Assembly (NCBI RefSeq): GCF_001831515.1
Contig: NZ_KV825623.1
Location: forward strand, 81,405 to 132,477
Length of the DNA: 51,073 nt
Source: Corynebacterium sp. HMSC074A01
GTDB lineage: Bacteria; Actinomycetota; Actinomycetes; Mycobacteriales; Mycobacteriaceae
Direction: 5' to 3'
In this document: positions 1 through 8,268 of the stretch, piece by piece
Position numbering within the stretch: the first letter of the stretch is position 1
How the letters are laid out: every line of letters begins with the position of its first letter
Translations under genes and position numbers: made by a program
Notes under the pieces: model-generated
Seen by the model: the letters and a program-made list of their open reading frames with translations, nothing else
Database searches by the model: none
Told to the model about the DNA's origin: nothing

Positions 1-843
1 CAAGAAGGCGCGCGTGTGCATGGCCACCGGTTAGACACCCTGGCCTACATCACCCGCTCCGCCCGCTCGCTCAAGGATGTAACCAAGCGCTGGCACTACA
101 TCGACACGCTGTGCAACACATCCGGGGACCTGGCGCGCATCCGGCGGGTGGCCGCAGAGCTGAAGGCCGAGTTGCAGGCACCGGAGCCGCGCACCCCGAA
201 AGCACGGGTGACCCACCACGGTGATGGGTACGCCACCCTGCGCCTGACAGGCCCCGCCGCCGACGTCCAGGGCGTGTTCGACGCCGCGAAAAACGACGTG
301 ACCGGCTGGCTGAATGGTGGGTGCCCGAAAGCCGAGTACCTGGTGCGCGTGACCGCGAACCTGGACCTGGGTGACTACCTGCGCATCATCGCAGGCGAAG
401 GCAACGACGTTAAGGTCCACTTCGACAACGGTGTGATCGTTACCGGGGAGGAGTTTGTGCGCATGCAGCTCGAAGCACTCGGCTCGATCATCTTGATCGG
501 TGCGATGGACGGGCCAGTCAACGCGTACCACGCCCGGTTCGCCACCCCGAAGCACCGAGAAGTCATGCTTGCCGACTCCACGACGTGTACCTGGAAAGGA
601 TGCAAGGCACCCGCCTCTGAGTGCGATGCCCACCACATGGTCGAACACCAACACGGCGGGGAGACCACACCATCGAATCTCGGCTGGTTATGCAAGTACC
701 ACAACTCGCAGGCCGCCCGCGGCACCCGGGGTCACACCGAAAGGCGCGACGGGCAGATCACCTACGTCTCACCCTACGGGAATGTCACCGCTACCGGTGC
801 CGACCACAAAGCCCGAGCCGAGAACCGAAAACCACCCGACTAA
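1..843 (+). CDS. HNH endonuclease (DUF222/13E12-like), 3' part
   Basis: The reading frame is open at base 1, so the true start lies upstream and only the C-terminal ~280 residues are present. The last third carries a classical HNH nuclease signature: a CTWKGC zinc knuckle, then DAHHMVEH with the catalytic histidine pair, and an LCKYHN end motif. This is the C-terminal layout of the DUF222-HNH (13E12-like) proteins that occur as multiple copies in corynebacteria and mycobacteria, some linked to mobile DNA. The segment before it is probably the end of the DUF222 helical domain. The cellular role of these proteins is not settled. Family assignment is firm; no role is inferred. Confidence 0.85.
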   Translation, partial: QEGARVHGHRLDTLAYITRSARSLKDVTKRWHYIDTLCNTSGDLARIRRVAAELKAELQAPEPRTPKARVTHHGDGYATLRLTGPAADVQGVFDAAKNDVTGWLNGGCPKAEYLVRVTANLDLGDYLRIIAGEGNDVKVHFDNGVIVTGEEFVRMQLEALGSIILIGAMDGPVNAYHARFATPKHREVMLADSTTCTWKGCKAPASECDAHHMVEHQHGGETTPSNLGWLCKYHNSQAARGTRGHTERRDGQITYVSPYGNVTATGADHKARAENRKPPD

Positions 844-854
844 ACCCCGCACGC

Positions 855-889
855 AAAAAGCCCGCGCGCCAGCAAAACTGGCGCGCGGG
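855..889 (-). terminator. Intrinsic terminator of ptsI
   Basis: A perfect 12-bp stem (CCCGCGCGCCAG, 861-872, with 878-889) and a 5-base loop is followed on the minus strand by a short T-run (bases 855-859 are A on plus). It lies 18 bp past the ptsI stop and just after the convergent HNH gene, so it can serve the minus-strand PTS operon and possibly both genes. Confidence 0.8.
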
Positions 890-907
890 TAAGCATGCCT
901 GAAAGCG

Positions 908-2593
908 CTAGAGCAGGTCGCGGAGCACCGGATCAGCGATCTTGAGGACGTTTTCGCGCGCCTCCTTGGCGGTCGGGGCGTCGACAGCGTAGTTGGCCAT
1001 CTGTCGGCAAGTATCCATGTCGTGCAGGCGCAGCGCGGCGCGGACCGCGTTGACCTTCGACGGCGCCATCGACAGCGAGGTCACGCCCAGGCCGACGAGC
1101 ACGAGCGCCATGAGCGGGTCGCCGCCGGCCTCGCCGCACACGCCGACGGACTTGCCGGTCGCGTGCCCGCCCTTGCCGGTGGCCTTGATCATGGTGAGCA
1201 CCGGCGGCTGCCACGGGCTGAGCAGTTCGGCAAGCTCGCCCTGCATACGGTCGGCCGCCATGGTGTACTGCGACAGGTCGTTGGTGCCGATGGAGGCGAA
1301 GTCGGCGATGCTGAGTACGTGCCCGGCGCGGATCGCGGCCGCCGGCGTTTCGACCATGATGCCCACCTTGGGCAGCCCGTAGCCGCGTGCCTTGTCGCAG
1401 AACCACTGCGTTTCCTCCACGGTGGCGACCATCGGCGCCATAACCCACAGTTCCGCCTCGGGCACGTTGGCGTGCGCGTTGGCGAGCGCCTGCAGCTGGT
1501 CGTCGAGGAGGTCCTCGCGCTCCATGGACAGGCGCAGGCCGCGGCGGCCGAGCGCCGGGTTTTCCTCCTCGCCGAGGTCGGCGAAGCTCAGCGGCTTATC
1601 GGCACCCGCGTCCAGGGTGCGCACGACCACGCGGCGCTTCCCAAAGGCGCGCAGCACGCGCGTGTAGGTCTCGGTCTGCTCCTCCACGGTGGGCGCCGAA
1701 TCGCGGTCGAGGAAGAGGAACTCGGTGCGGAACAGCCCGGAGCCCTCCAGGTCGAGGCCCGCGGCCTTCTCCGCATCTTCCGCGGTGCCGATGTTGGCCA
1801 GCAGCTTCACCTTGTAGCCGTCGCGGGTTGCGCCCTCACCGGAGGAGCCGGCGAGCGCGTCGGCGCGGCGGCGGGAACGCTCCTCCAGCTCGGCGACGTC
1901 GGTGTCGGCCGGGGCGACGATGACTTCGCCGACGCCGCCGTCGAGGGCGACCGGCGGGGCGTCGGCAACCGCGCCGAGGACGCCCTTGACCTGCACGGCC
2001 GCGGGGATGCCCAGCTGGGCGGCGAGGATCGCGGTGTGCGAGGTCGCGCCGCCGCCCTCGGTGACGATGCCGAGCACCATCTCCGGGTCCAGCGTCGCTG
2101 TCTCCGCGGGTGCGAGGTCGTGGGCGACCAGGATCGACGGCGCGTCGAGGTGCGGCACGCCGGGCTCGGGCAGGCCGCGCAGGCGCGCGATGGCGCGGTC
2201 GCGGATGTCGTAGAGGTCGGTGACGCGCTCGGCCATGTAGCCGCCGAGTTTGCGCAGCTTGCCGGCGTAGACCTCCACTGCGTCGTGGACGGCGCGGGTG
2301 ACGCCGGTACCTTTCTTCAGTTCCTTGTTGATCCCGCGGATCAGGCCCCGGTCGGTGGCCAGCGTCGCGGTGGCCTCGAGGACCTGCTTGGAGGTTTCGG
2401 AGTTCGCGTGTTCGGCGCGCGCGGTCAGTGAGGCCGCGACCTCGTCAAGCACCCCCGCGACGCGCTCGGCGTCGCCTTCGGCCGCGGCGGGTTCCGCCTC
2501 GTCGATGCCCACGGGCGCGGTCACCACGGCGACCGGGCCCGAGGCCGTGCCTGCGGAGACGCCAATGCCGTAAAGAACAGTGCGGTCAGTCAT
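908..2593 (-). CDS. ptsI: PTS Enzyme I (phosphoenolpyruvate-protein phosphotransferase)
   Basis: Enzyme I takes phosphate from PEP onto a histidine and passes it to HPr, feeding all PTS permeases; it is cytoplasmic. The 561-residue product has the family length. The phosphohistidine motif GGATSHTAIL has His186. The C-terminal PEP-binding barrel shows the GTNDLSQY and GVCGEAGGDP signatures, the latter with the catalytic cysteine. The start is the ATG at 2593, preceded by a GAAAGGAAA ribosome site; upstream in-frame codons have no family similarity. It lies 31 bp after the LicT-type gene and is the last gene of the beta-glucoside PTS operon. That context is unusual for a general PTS component. 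No ptsH is seen here. Confidence 0.95.
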   Translation of the reverse strand: MTDRTVLYGIGVSAGTASGPVAVVTAPVGIDEAEPAAAEGDAERVAGVLDEVAASLTARAEHANSETSKQVLEATATLATDRGLIRGINKELKKGTGVTRAVHDAVEVYAGKLRKLGGYMAERVTDLYDIRDRAIARLRGLPEPGVPHLDAPSILVAHDLAPAETATLDPEMVLGIVTEGGGATSHTAILAAQLGIPAAVQVKGVLGAVADAPPVALDGGVGEVIVAPADTDVAELEERSRRRADALAGSSGEGATRDGYKVKLLANIGTAEDAEKAAGLDLEGSGLFRTEFLFLDRDSAPTVEEQTETYTRVLRAFGKRRVVVRTLDAGADKPLSFADLGEEENPALGRRGLRLSMEREDLLDDQLQALANAHANVPEAELWVMAPMVATVEETQWFCDKARGYGLPKVGIMVETPAAAIRAGHVLSIADFASIGTNDLSQYTMAADRMQGELAELLSPWQPPVLTMIKATGKGGHATGKSVGVCGEAGGDPLMALVLVGLGVTSLSMAPSKVNAVRAALRLHDMDTCRQMANYAVDAPTAKEARENVLKIADPVLRDLL

Positions 2594-2624
2594 GTGTTTC
2601 CTTTCGCTCGTTCTCCCCTCGAGA

Positions 2625-3437
2625 CTACTCGCCCGCGTGCGGCTGGCGCAGGCGCGCGATGTGGAGGCCGAGGTAGGCCAGTTCGTCGTCGGTAAGCGAC
2701 TGCCCAAAGCGCAGCTCCACCACGTGCGCGACCTTCCGCGCAACCGCCATATCCTGCGGGTATGCGCGCAACAGCTCGCGTGTGAGCGGGGAATTGCCGT
2801 GGTCGAGCTGCGCCCCGCGCGCCAGCCGCACGAAGAGGTAGCGCGCGTGCGTGATGAAGCGGGCAGTGCTTATCGACGCCCCGTCAACCCCAATCACGTC
2901 CAACATCTGCTGAATCACGCCCGTCATCTGGTAGGTGTGCGCGAGGTTTCCCGTGTTGAACCCGGCGTTGACCAGGTGGAGGGTCAGCGCGATGGCTTCC
3001 TCCTGCGGCAGCGGCTCAGCGAGCCTGCGGTTGAGGGCGTGCAGCAGGCGCTCCCCCTGCGCGGCCTCCTCCGGGTAGAGGTGGGTGACCTCGGCGCGCA
3101 GCGGGTATTCGACCGTGGTGCCCTGGCGGGCCCGTTCGGCGGCACCGATGATGTGGTCGGCGATCGCGGTGACCAGGGTCAGCCGCGTGTGCACGCCGAC
3201 TTCCTCGAGCGCTGCGGCGACCTGTTCGACGGTTTCGGCGGGCAGTCCCGCGATCATTTCGCCGGCGTGGTCGGGGTCGCGGCCGTCGAGCGGGACGAAG
3301 ATGCGGGCGACCTTGGCTTCGTCGATGCGCTCGCCCTGCTTGGCTTGAAAGCCGACGCCGCGGCCGGTGACCACCACTGGGTCATCGCCGCGGCGGGCGA
3401 GCACGACATTGTTATTGAACACGCGCAGGACCTGCAT
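2625..3437 (-). CDS. licT: BglG/LicT-family transcription antiterminator
   Basis: An RNA-binding antiterminator that is switched by PTS phosphorylation. The N-terminal ~55 residues form a CAT RNA-binding domain with the hallmark VFNNNVVLA start and the GRGVGFQ segment. Two PRD domains follow, with histidines in contexts such as VNAGFN-plus-H and ITHARYLF. Unphosphorylated at one PRD (inducer present), such proteins dimerise and bind a RAT hairpin. A matching RAT lies upstream of bglF (5541-5576), so this gene probably controls its own operon. The start is uncertain: an ATG at 3437 fits the family N-terminus but its GGAGG is very close; a TTG at 3446 in the same frame is the alternative. Confidence 0.93.
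   Translation of the reverse strand: MQVLRVFNNNVVLARRGDDPVVVTGRGVGFQAKQGERIDEAKVARIFVPLDGRDPDHAGEMIAGLPAETVEQVAAALEEVGVHTRLTLVTAIADHIIGAAERARQGTTVEYPLRAEVTHLYPEEAAQGERLLHALNRRLAEPLPQEEAIALTLHLVNAGFNTGNLAHTYQMTGVIQQMLDVIGVDGASISTARFITHARYLFVRLARGAQLDHGNSPLTRELLRAYPQDMAVARKVAHVVELRFGQSLTDDELAYLGLHIARLRQPHAGE
2868..2879 (-). repeat. Dispersed motif GCGTCGATAAGC, in licT
   Basis: Read on the coding strand it encodes A-S-I-S, using the rare isoleucine codon ATA. Confidence 0.8.
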
Positions 3438-3454
3438 GCCCTCCAAGCGTAGTG

Positions 3455-5488
3455 CTACTTGGTCACGCCGAGGATCGGCTGGCCCTCCGCGACCGTGTCA
3501 GCTGCCAGATCGTCGACGGCAGCAAGCGTCTTGGAGTTGACCACGGTGGTGATCACGGTCGGGTCGACGCCGGCGTCGATGATCGAGGCGAAGTCCACCT
3601 CAGCCAGCGGCTCACCGGCGCGGATCTGCTGCTTCTTCTCCGCGACCGGGGTAAAGCCCTCCCCCTTCAGCTTGACGGTGTCGATGCCGATGTGGACCAG
3701 CACCTCCACCCCGTCGGCGGTCTTGATGCCGTAGGCGTGGCCTGTCTTGGCCACCGAGATGACCTTGCCGTCGACCGGGGCGACCACGGTCGCGTGATCG
3801 GCCTGCGGCGTGATGCCCACGGCGTGGCCGAGGGCACCGGAGGCGAAGGCGGCGTCGGCAAGCTTGTCCATGGCTACCGAGGCACCAGCGAGCGGGGCGA
3901 GCACCTCCTTGGTGGCAGCGGGCGCTGCGGCAGGCACGGGCGCAGCCTCGGCTGCGGGCTCTGGCTCGGCCTCAGCCTGAGCCTCTTCTTCCGCGGCAGC
4001 GCGACGCGCGAGCGCCTCCGCCTTCTCCTCCGGAGTGCGGTAGTCCGTGATGAAGATGATGGTGAACGCGGTGAAGAATGCCACCGCGATCGCGATGACG
4101 TAGACCCACGCCGGGCTGAAGACCGGGATGGTCAGCAGCGAGGTGAACACGAACGCGCTGGTCTGCACGCCGCCGAACGGGGTGCCCAGGATCGCGATGG
4201 TCAGGCCACCGGCGAAGCAGCCCACCAGCATGCGCGGGTAGATGCGCTTGAAACGCAGGTGGATGCCGTAGAGCGAGGGCTCGGAAATACCGCCGAACAG
4301 GCCGGCTGCCAGCGCGGAACCGGCGGTCTGGCGCATGAGCGGGTCCTTGTCACGCAGCGAGATGGCGAACACAGCGGCGGTCGCGCCGAAGCAGGCGAAG
4401 TTCCACGCGCCCATCGGGCCCTGGATGAAGTCGTAGCCAAGCGTTTGGATGTTCACCAGCATCAGGGCGTTGAGCGGCCAGTGCAGGCCCAGCGGCACCA
4501 GGAACGGGTAGAGCATCGGGATCAGGATGGCAAAGACGAAGGGCGCGTTGCCGTTGAGCCACGCCAGGCCGACGCCGATCCACGCGCCGAGGGCGTAGCC
4601 GAGCGGCCCGATGACCAGGGCGGTAAAGGGGATCATCACCAAGAGGGTGAGGAAGGGGACAAACACCATGTGGACCGCGGACGGGATGAGCTTCTGGAAG
4701 CCCTTGTACACCAGCGCCGCGATGGCAGCCATGATCAGCGGGACAAAGACGTTGCCGCCGTACTCGGGAAGCAGCATCGGTGCGCCGAAGACGGTCACGC
4801 GCGCGACCTCGCTGCCAAGCAGCGCGTTTTGCGACACGATCGCGTCCGGGTGCTCCGCCAGCCCGGTGAACTCCGGGGTAAACAGTGCGAACATGACCGC
4901 GGCGGGGACCCAGCCGTCGATGCGCAGCTTCTTACCCGCGTTGTAGGCCACCATCACCGGCAGGAAGTAGAACACGGAGCGCCACATAGCGTCGACGAAC
5001 TGCCAGGTCGGCGTCTTGACCTCGGCGCGGAAGTCGACCAGGCCGAGCGCGTCGATGACCGCGGCAGCCGCGATGACCAGCGAGGCACCCAGCAGCACGC
5101 CCAGGATCGGGCGGAAAGAATCCGAAAGGTACTCGAAGAAGGCGTCCAGCCACGGCACCTTGCCCTTGGCCTTGGCGCGGTTTTGGGCTTTGACGTCGGC
5201 GTCGCTAAGCTGCTTCGCCCCGCGCATCTCGGGCAGGGCCTTCATCTCGTTGTAGACGTTGGCCACATCGCCGCCGATGATGACCTGGTAGTGGCTGCCG
5301 CCCTGCGGAACCGCACCCATCACCTTGGGGTTTGCTTCGAGGCGTTCCTTGTCGGCCGCCGAGGCGTCGGCAAGCTCGAAGCGCAAACGCGTCGCGCAGT
5401 GGGACATGCTCACGATGTTGTCGCGCCCGCCGATTCCGGCGAGGATGTCAGCGGCCTGCTCCTGCAGGCTCGCTTGTGTCTTTGCCAT
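3455..5488 (-). CDS. bglF: PTS beta-glucoside transporter subunit EIIBCA
   Basis: A 677-residue sugar permease with domain order B-C-A. EIIB occupies the first ~85 residues and has the phosphocysteine Cys31 in SHCATRLRF. EIIC (about 100-450) has roughly ten membrane segments and an ISEPSLYGI motif near the sugar site. An Ala/Glu/Pro-rich linker (about 480-525) leads to a glucose-type EIIA with the active histidine His599 in VLVHIGIDT. The protein imports and phosphorylates beta-glucosides (salicin, arbutin, cellobiose-like sugars); exact specificity cannot be read. It is the first gene of the operon bglF-licT-ptsI. The ATG at 5488 has an AAGGAGCG ribosome site. No phospho-beta-glucosidase gene is visible in the window. 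Confidence 0.93.
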   Translation of the reverse strand: MAKTQASLQEQAADILAGIGGRDNIVSMSHCATRLRFELADASAADKERLEANPKVMGAVPQGGSHYQVIIGGDVANVYNEMKALPEMRGAKQLSDADVKAQNRAKAKGKVPWLDAFFEYLSDSFRPILGVLLGASLVIAAAAVIDALGLVDFRAEVKTPTWQFVDAMWRSVFYFLPVMVAYNAGKKLRIDGWVPAAVMFALFTPEFTGLAEHPDAIVSQNALLGSEVARVTVFGAPMLLPEYGGNVFVPLIMAAIAALVYKGFQKLIPSAVHMVFVPFLTLLVMIPFTALVIGPLGYALGAWIGVGLAWLNGNAPFVFAILIPMLYPFLVPLGLHWPLNALMLVNIQTLGYDFIQGPMGAWNFACFGATAAVFAISLRDKDPLMRQTAGSALAAGLFGGISEPSLYGIHLRFKRIYPRMLVGCFAGGLTIAILGTPFGGVQTSAFVFTSLLTIPVFSPAWVYVIAIAVAFFTAFTIIFITDYRTPEEKAEALARRAAAEEEAQAEAEPEPAAEAAPVPAAAPAATKEVLAPLAGASVAMDKLADAAFASGALGHAVGITPQADHATVVAPVDGKVISVAKTGHAYGIKTADGVEVLVHIGIDTVKLKGEGFTPVAEKKQQIRAGEPLAEVDFASIIDAGVDPTVITTVVNSKTLAAVDDLAADTVAEGQPILGVTK

Positions 5489-5509
5489 CAGTTCGCTCCT
5501 TATTTCAAA

Positions 5510-5546
5510 GAAAAAAGACCTGGGACGCGAAAACGTCCCAGGTCTT
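5510..5546 (-). terminator. Leader terminator of the beta-glucoside operon
   Basis: On the minus strand AAGACCTGGGACG (5546-5534) pairs perfectly with CGTCCCAGGTCTT (5527-5515) around a 6-base loop, followed by a T-rich run. It lies in front of bglF, not behind a gene of its own, and its ascending arm shares bases with the RAT element, as in antitermination-controlled PTS operons. Confidence 0.9.
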
Positions 5547-5576
5547 GCCCCGCGCTGTTTAGGCGGGTAACAACCC
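5541..5576 (-). promoter_or_regulatory. RAT (ribonucleic antiterminator) for LicT/BglG
   Basis: The minus strand reads GGGTTGTTACCCGC, a short loop, then GCGCGGGGCAAGACC. This matches the known RAT plan (GGATTGTTAC-type 5' half, GGCAAAACC-type 3' half) and has complementary CCCGC/GCGGG arms. Its 3' end (AAGACC) is the first part of the terminator stem, so RAT and terminator are mutually exclusive. It overlaps the 3' end of the GT87 gene, so transcripts entering from upstream genes would also be subject to it. Confidence 0.85.
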
Positions 5577-6707
5577 TGTTGTCTTTTTCCATCGTAGGCC
5601 CGCGTGCACCGCGATGGCAAAGGGCACCACGCCCCATCCGAGGGTGGCCAGCAAACTCGGCTCGCCGGGCAGCGCGAACAGGCCGGTGGTGGTCCAGATC
5701 GCGATGCCGGTGGCCCAGTTGCGCGCGGGTGAGCGCAGGTCGATCGCGGACATCGCCAGCGGGATCAACCAGATCGAGTAGTAGCCCTGCAGCAGGCCGC
5801 CGACGAGGAAGACGCCGCTAAACAGCGCGCCGAGGGTACAAAAAGCCCACACCGCGCCGAGCTCGCGGCGCTGCGGGAACATGAGCGCCACGGCGGCGAA
5901 TACGCCGATGAGCACGATCGCGCTGACCACGAAGGTGCCGACCGTGCCCAGCCCCATCGCGCCGATGGCCCCGTTGTCGTAGTCGCGGGTCTCCGACAGG
6001 TACGGCACGAGTCTCTCGAGGTACCAATGCGGGTTGACCGTGGTCGCCCAGCCGATGCCGAACAGCGCCGCGTACGCCGCGACCGCGCCGACGATCACCC
6101 ACCACTGCGCGAGCAGAAACGGCACGGCCGCGAGCACCACAAACTGCGGCTTGATGGTCACCGCGTAGGCGAACAGCAGCGCCGCGACGACCTTCGAGCC
6201 GCGGTAGTCGCGCAGGCAGGCGTGCACGAACGCGACCATCACCAGCAGCAGAAAACCGTTGATGTTGGTCAGGTACACGGTGGATTGGACCGGCTCGGGC
6301 GTGTTAAACGCAATCGCGATCGTCGCCAGCGTCAGCGGCACCGCCCTGTGCGGGGCGAGCATCCTCGCGGCCCAGTACACCGCGCCGCTTATCGACGCCA
6401 CACTCGCCCCCACCATCGCCCACCGGCCAACCTCAAACGTGCCAAAGATCGCGAGCGGGGCCAGCACCACGTTCGCGCCCGGCCCGTAGAGGTAGTGCGG
6501 GTCGGTGGTGGAGTAATCCTCGTTGTAGACGGGGATGCCCTGGGTGTAGCGCTGCACCGCCTCCCAGATCGGCACGAAGTCGGAGCCGTATCGGGCCAGC
6601 GGCAGCGTGATCGCGACACGGATCAGGCCGATGAGTGCGGCCGCGGCGAGCAGCCACAGCGGCACGCGCCGCGGCAGAAGCGCGGTGCGTTCCGCGCTCG
6701 GCGTCAC
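5559..6707 (-). CDS. GT87-type polyprenyl-sugar glycosyltransferase (GT-C membrane protein)
   Basis: A 382-residue integral membrane protein with about ten hydrophobic segments. The extracytoplasmic loop after the first segment contains YGSDFVPIWEA and HYLYGPGAN, the acidic and aromatic pattern of DUF2029/GT87 enzymes. In Corynebacterineae this group (AftC, PimE and relatives) transfers arabinofuranose or mannose from decaprenyl-phosphate donors to arabinogalactan or lipoglycans at the outer face of the membrane. Which acceptor is used cannot be told here. The GTG start at 6707 directly abuts the lysS stop, indicating translational coupling. Its end overlaps the RAT of the downstream PTS operon. 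Confidence 0.75.
   Translation of the reverse strand: MTPSAERTALLPRRVPLWLLAAAALIGLIRVAITLPLARYGSDFVPIWEAVQRYTQGIPVYNEDYSTTDPHYLYGPGANVVLAPLAIFGTFEVGRWAMVGASVASISGAVYWAARMLAPHRAVPLTLATIAIAFNTPEPVQSTVYLTNINGFLLLVMVAFVHACLRDYRGSKVVAALLFAYAVTIKPQFVVLAAVPFLLAQWWVIVGAVAAYAALFGIGWATTVNPHWYLERLVPYLSETRDYDNGAIGAMGLGTVGTFVVSAIVLIGVFAAVALMFPQRRELGAVWAFCTLGALFSGVFLVGGLLQGYYSIWLIPLAMSAIDLRSPARNWATGIAIWTTTGLFALPGEPSLLATLGWGVVPFAIAVHAGLRWKKTTGLLPA
6387..6398 (-). repeat. Dispersed motif GCGTCGATAAGC, in GT87 gene
   Basis: Encodes A-S-I-S in a membrane helix, again with the rare ATA codon. Confidence 0.8.
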
Positions 6708-8249
6708 CTAGGCCTCCGGCTTGACCATCGGGAACAGGACGGTCTCGCGGATGCCCAGGCCGGTCAGCGCCATGAGCAGGCGGTCCACGCCCATGCCGCA
6801 GCCGGAGGTCGGCGGCATGCCCTGCTCCATCGCTGCGAGGAAGTCCTCGTCCAGCACCATGGCTTCCTCGTCGCCGTCGGCGGCCAGGCGCGCCTGGTCC
6901 TCGAAGCGGGCGCGCTGGATGATCGGGTCGATGAGCTCGGAGTAGCCGGTGGCCAGCTCGAAGCCGCGGATGTAGAGGTCCCACTTCTCGGTCACGCCCG
7001 GCTTGTCGCGGTGGTCGCGGGTCAGCGGGGAGGTCTCGACGGGGAAGTTGGTCACGAACACCGGATCGTAGAGCTGGTCGGCGCACAGCTCCTCCCAGAT
7101 CTCCTCGACCAGCTTGCCGTGGCCCCAACCTTCGCCCTTGGGGACCTCGAGGCCGATGTGCTCGGCGATCGCGGTGAGCTCTGCAACCGTGGAGTCGATG
7201 GTGACCTCGGGCTGGCCCGGGAACTTGCGCTCCAGCGCCTCGTTGAGGCTGGGGTACATCTCCATGACCTTCCATTCGCCGGAGAAGTCGTACTCGGTGC
7301 CGTCGGCAAGCGTGACCTTCTCGGAGCCGAAGACCTCGCGGGCGCAGAACTTCACCAGGCCCTCCATCAGCTTCGCGCCGTCGGCGTAGGTGCCCCACGC
7401 CTGGTAGGTCTCCAACATGGTGAACTCCGGCGAGTGCGACTTGTCCACGCCCTCGTTGCGGAAGTTCTTGTTGATCTCAAAGACGCGCTCCAGCCCGCCA
7501 ACCACGGCGCGCTTGAGGTAGAGCTCCGGCGCGATGCGCAGGTACAGGTCGATGTCCAGCGCGTTCGAGCGGGTCACGAACGGGCGGGCGGCGGCGCCAC
7601 CGTGCAGGGTCTGCAGCATCGGCGTCTCAATCTCCACGAAGTCCTCGCCGGTGAGGTACTTGCGCACCGCGGCGATGACCTTGATACGCGTCATCGCGTT
7701 CTCGCGTGCCTGCTCGCGCATGATCAGGTCGGTGTAGCGGTGGCGGACGCGCTGCTCCTCGTTCATCTCCGCGAAGGCAACCGGCAGCGGGCGCAGCGCC
7801 TTGGAGGCCATTTGCCAGGATTGGGCCTGGACGGAGAGCTCGCCACGTCGAGAAGCGATGACCCGGCCCTTGACCGCGACGATGTCGCCCAGGTCGGTGT
7901 CGGACTTCCAGGCGGCGAGCGCGTCCTCGCCCACCTCGGCCAGCGACAGCATGACCTGCAGCTGGGTCCCGTCGCCCTCCTGCAGGGTGGCGAAGCACAG
8001 CTTGCCCGTGTTGCGCTGGAACATGATGCGGCCGGTCACGGCCACCACGTCCTGGGTCTCCTGGCCCGGCTCGAGCTGAGTTACGCCGTCGCCCTCGCCT
8101 TCGGGCACGGCCTGGTACTTGCTCCGCAAGTCCTTGAGGGAGGTCGTGCGCTCGACGCTGACGGGGTAGGCGTCGCGGCCCGCGTCGAGGAACTTCTGCC
8201 GCTTCTCGCGGCGGATCTGCTGCTGCTCTGAAAGATCTTGCGTAGTCAC
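6708..8249 (-). CDS. lysS: Lysyl-tRNA synthetase (class II)
   Basis: Charges tRNA-Lys with lysine in the cytoplasm. The 513-residue product has the normal LysS length: an N-terminal OB-fold anticodon-binding domain (about 60-170) and a class II catalytic core. Motif 2 is seen in [11 protein letters not shown] followed by HSPEFTMLE, and motif 3 in [15 protein letters not shown]. The start is a GTG at 8249. The gene sits 19 bp after the MFS exporter and directly abuts the GT87 gene, so the three are likely cotranscribed. Confidence 0.97.
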   Translation of the reverse strand: MTTQDLSEQQQIRREKRQKFLDAGRDAYPVSVERTTSLKDLRSKYQAVPEGEGDGVTQLEPGQETQDVVAVTGRIMFQRNTGKLCFATLQEGDGTQLQVMLSLAEVGEDALAAWKSDTDLGDIVAVKGRVIASRRGELSVQAQSWQMASKALRPLPVAFAEMNEEQRVRHRYTDLIMREQARENAMTRIKVIAAVRKYLTGEDFVEIETPMLQTLHGGAAARPFVTRSNALDIDLYLRIAPELYLKRAVVGGLERVFEINKNFRNEGVDKSHSPEFTMLETYQAWGTYADGAKLMEGLVKFCAREVFGSEKVTLADGTEYDFSGEWKVMEMYPSLNEALERKFPGQPEVTIDSTVAELTAIAEHIGLEVPKGEGWGHGKLVEEIWEELCADQLYDPVFVTNFPVETSPLTRDHRDKPGVTEKWDLYIRGFELATGYSELIDPIIQRARFEDQARLAADGDEEAMVLDEDFLAAMEQGMPPTSGCGMGVDRLLMALTGLGIRETVLFPMVKPEA

Positions 8250-8268
8250 GCCCGCCTATCGTAGTCGG

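Noticed and set aside
1..843. HNH protein as homing endonuclease or part of an insertion sequence
   Set aside because: No inverted repeats, transposase or intron boundaries seen; DUF222-HNH genes are common stand-alone genes.
3452..5821. A 789-codon plus-strand open frame opposite bglF
   Set aside because: It lies antisense to a clear PTS gene, has low-complexity His/Arg/Gly-rich composition and no motif; long antisense frames are normal in high-GC DNA.
6027..8231. A 734-codon plus-strand open frame opposite the GT87 and lysS genes
   Set aside because: Antisense shadow of lysS codons, no domain or ribosome site.
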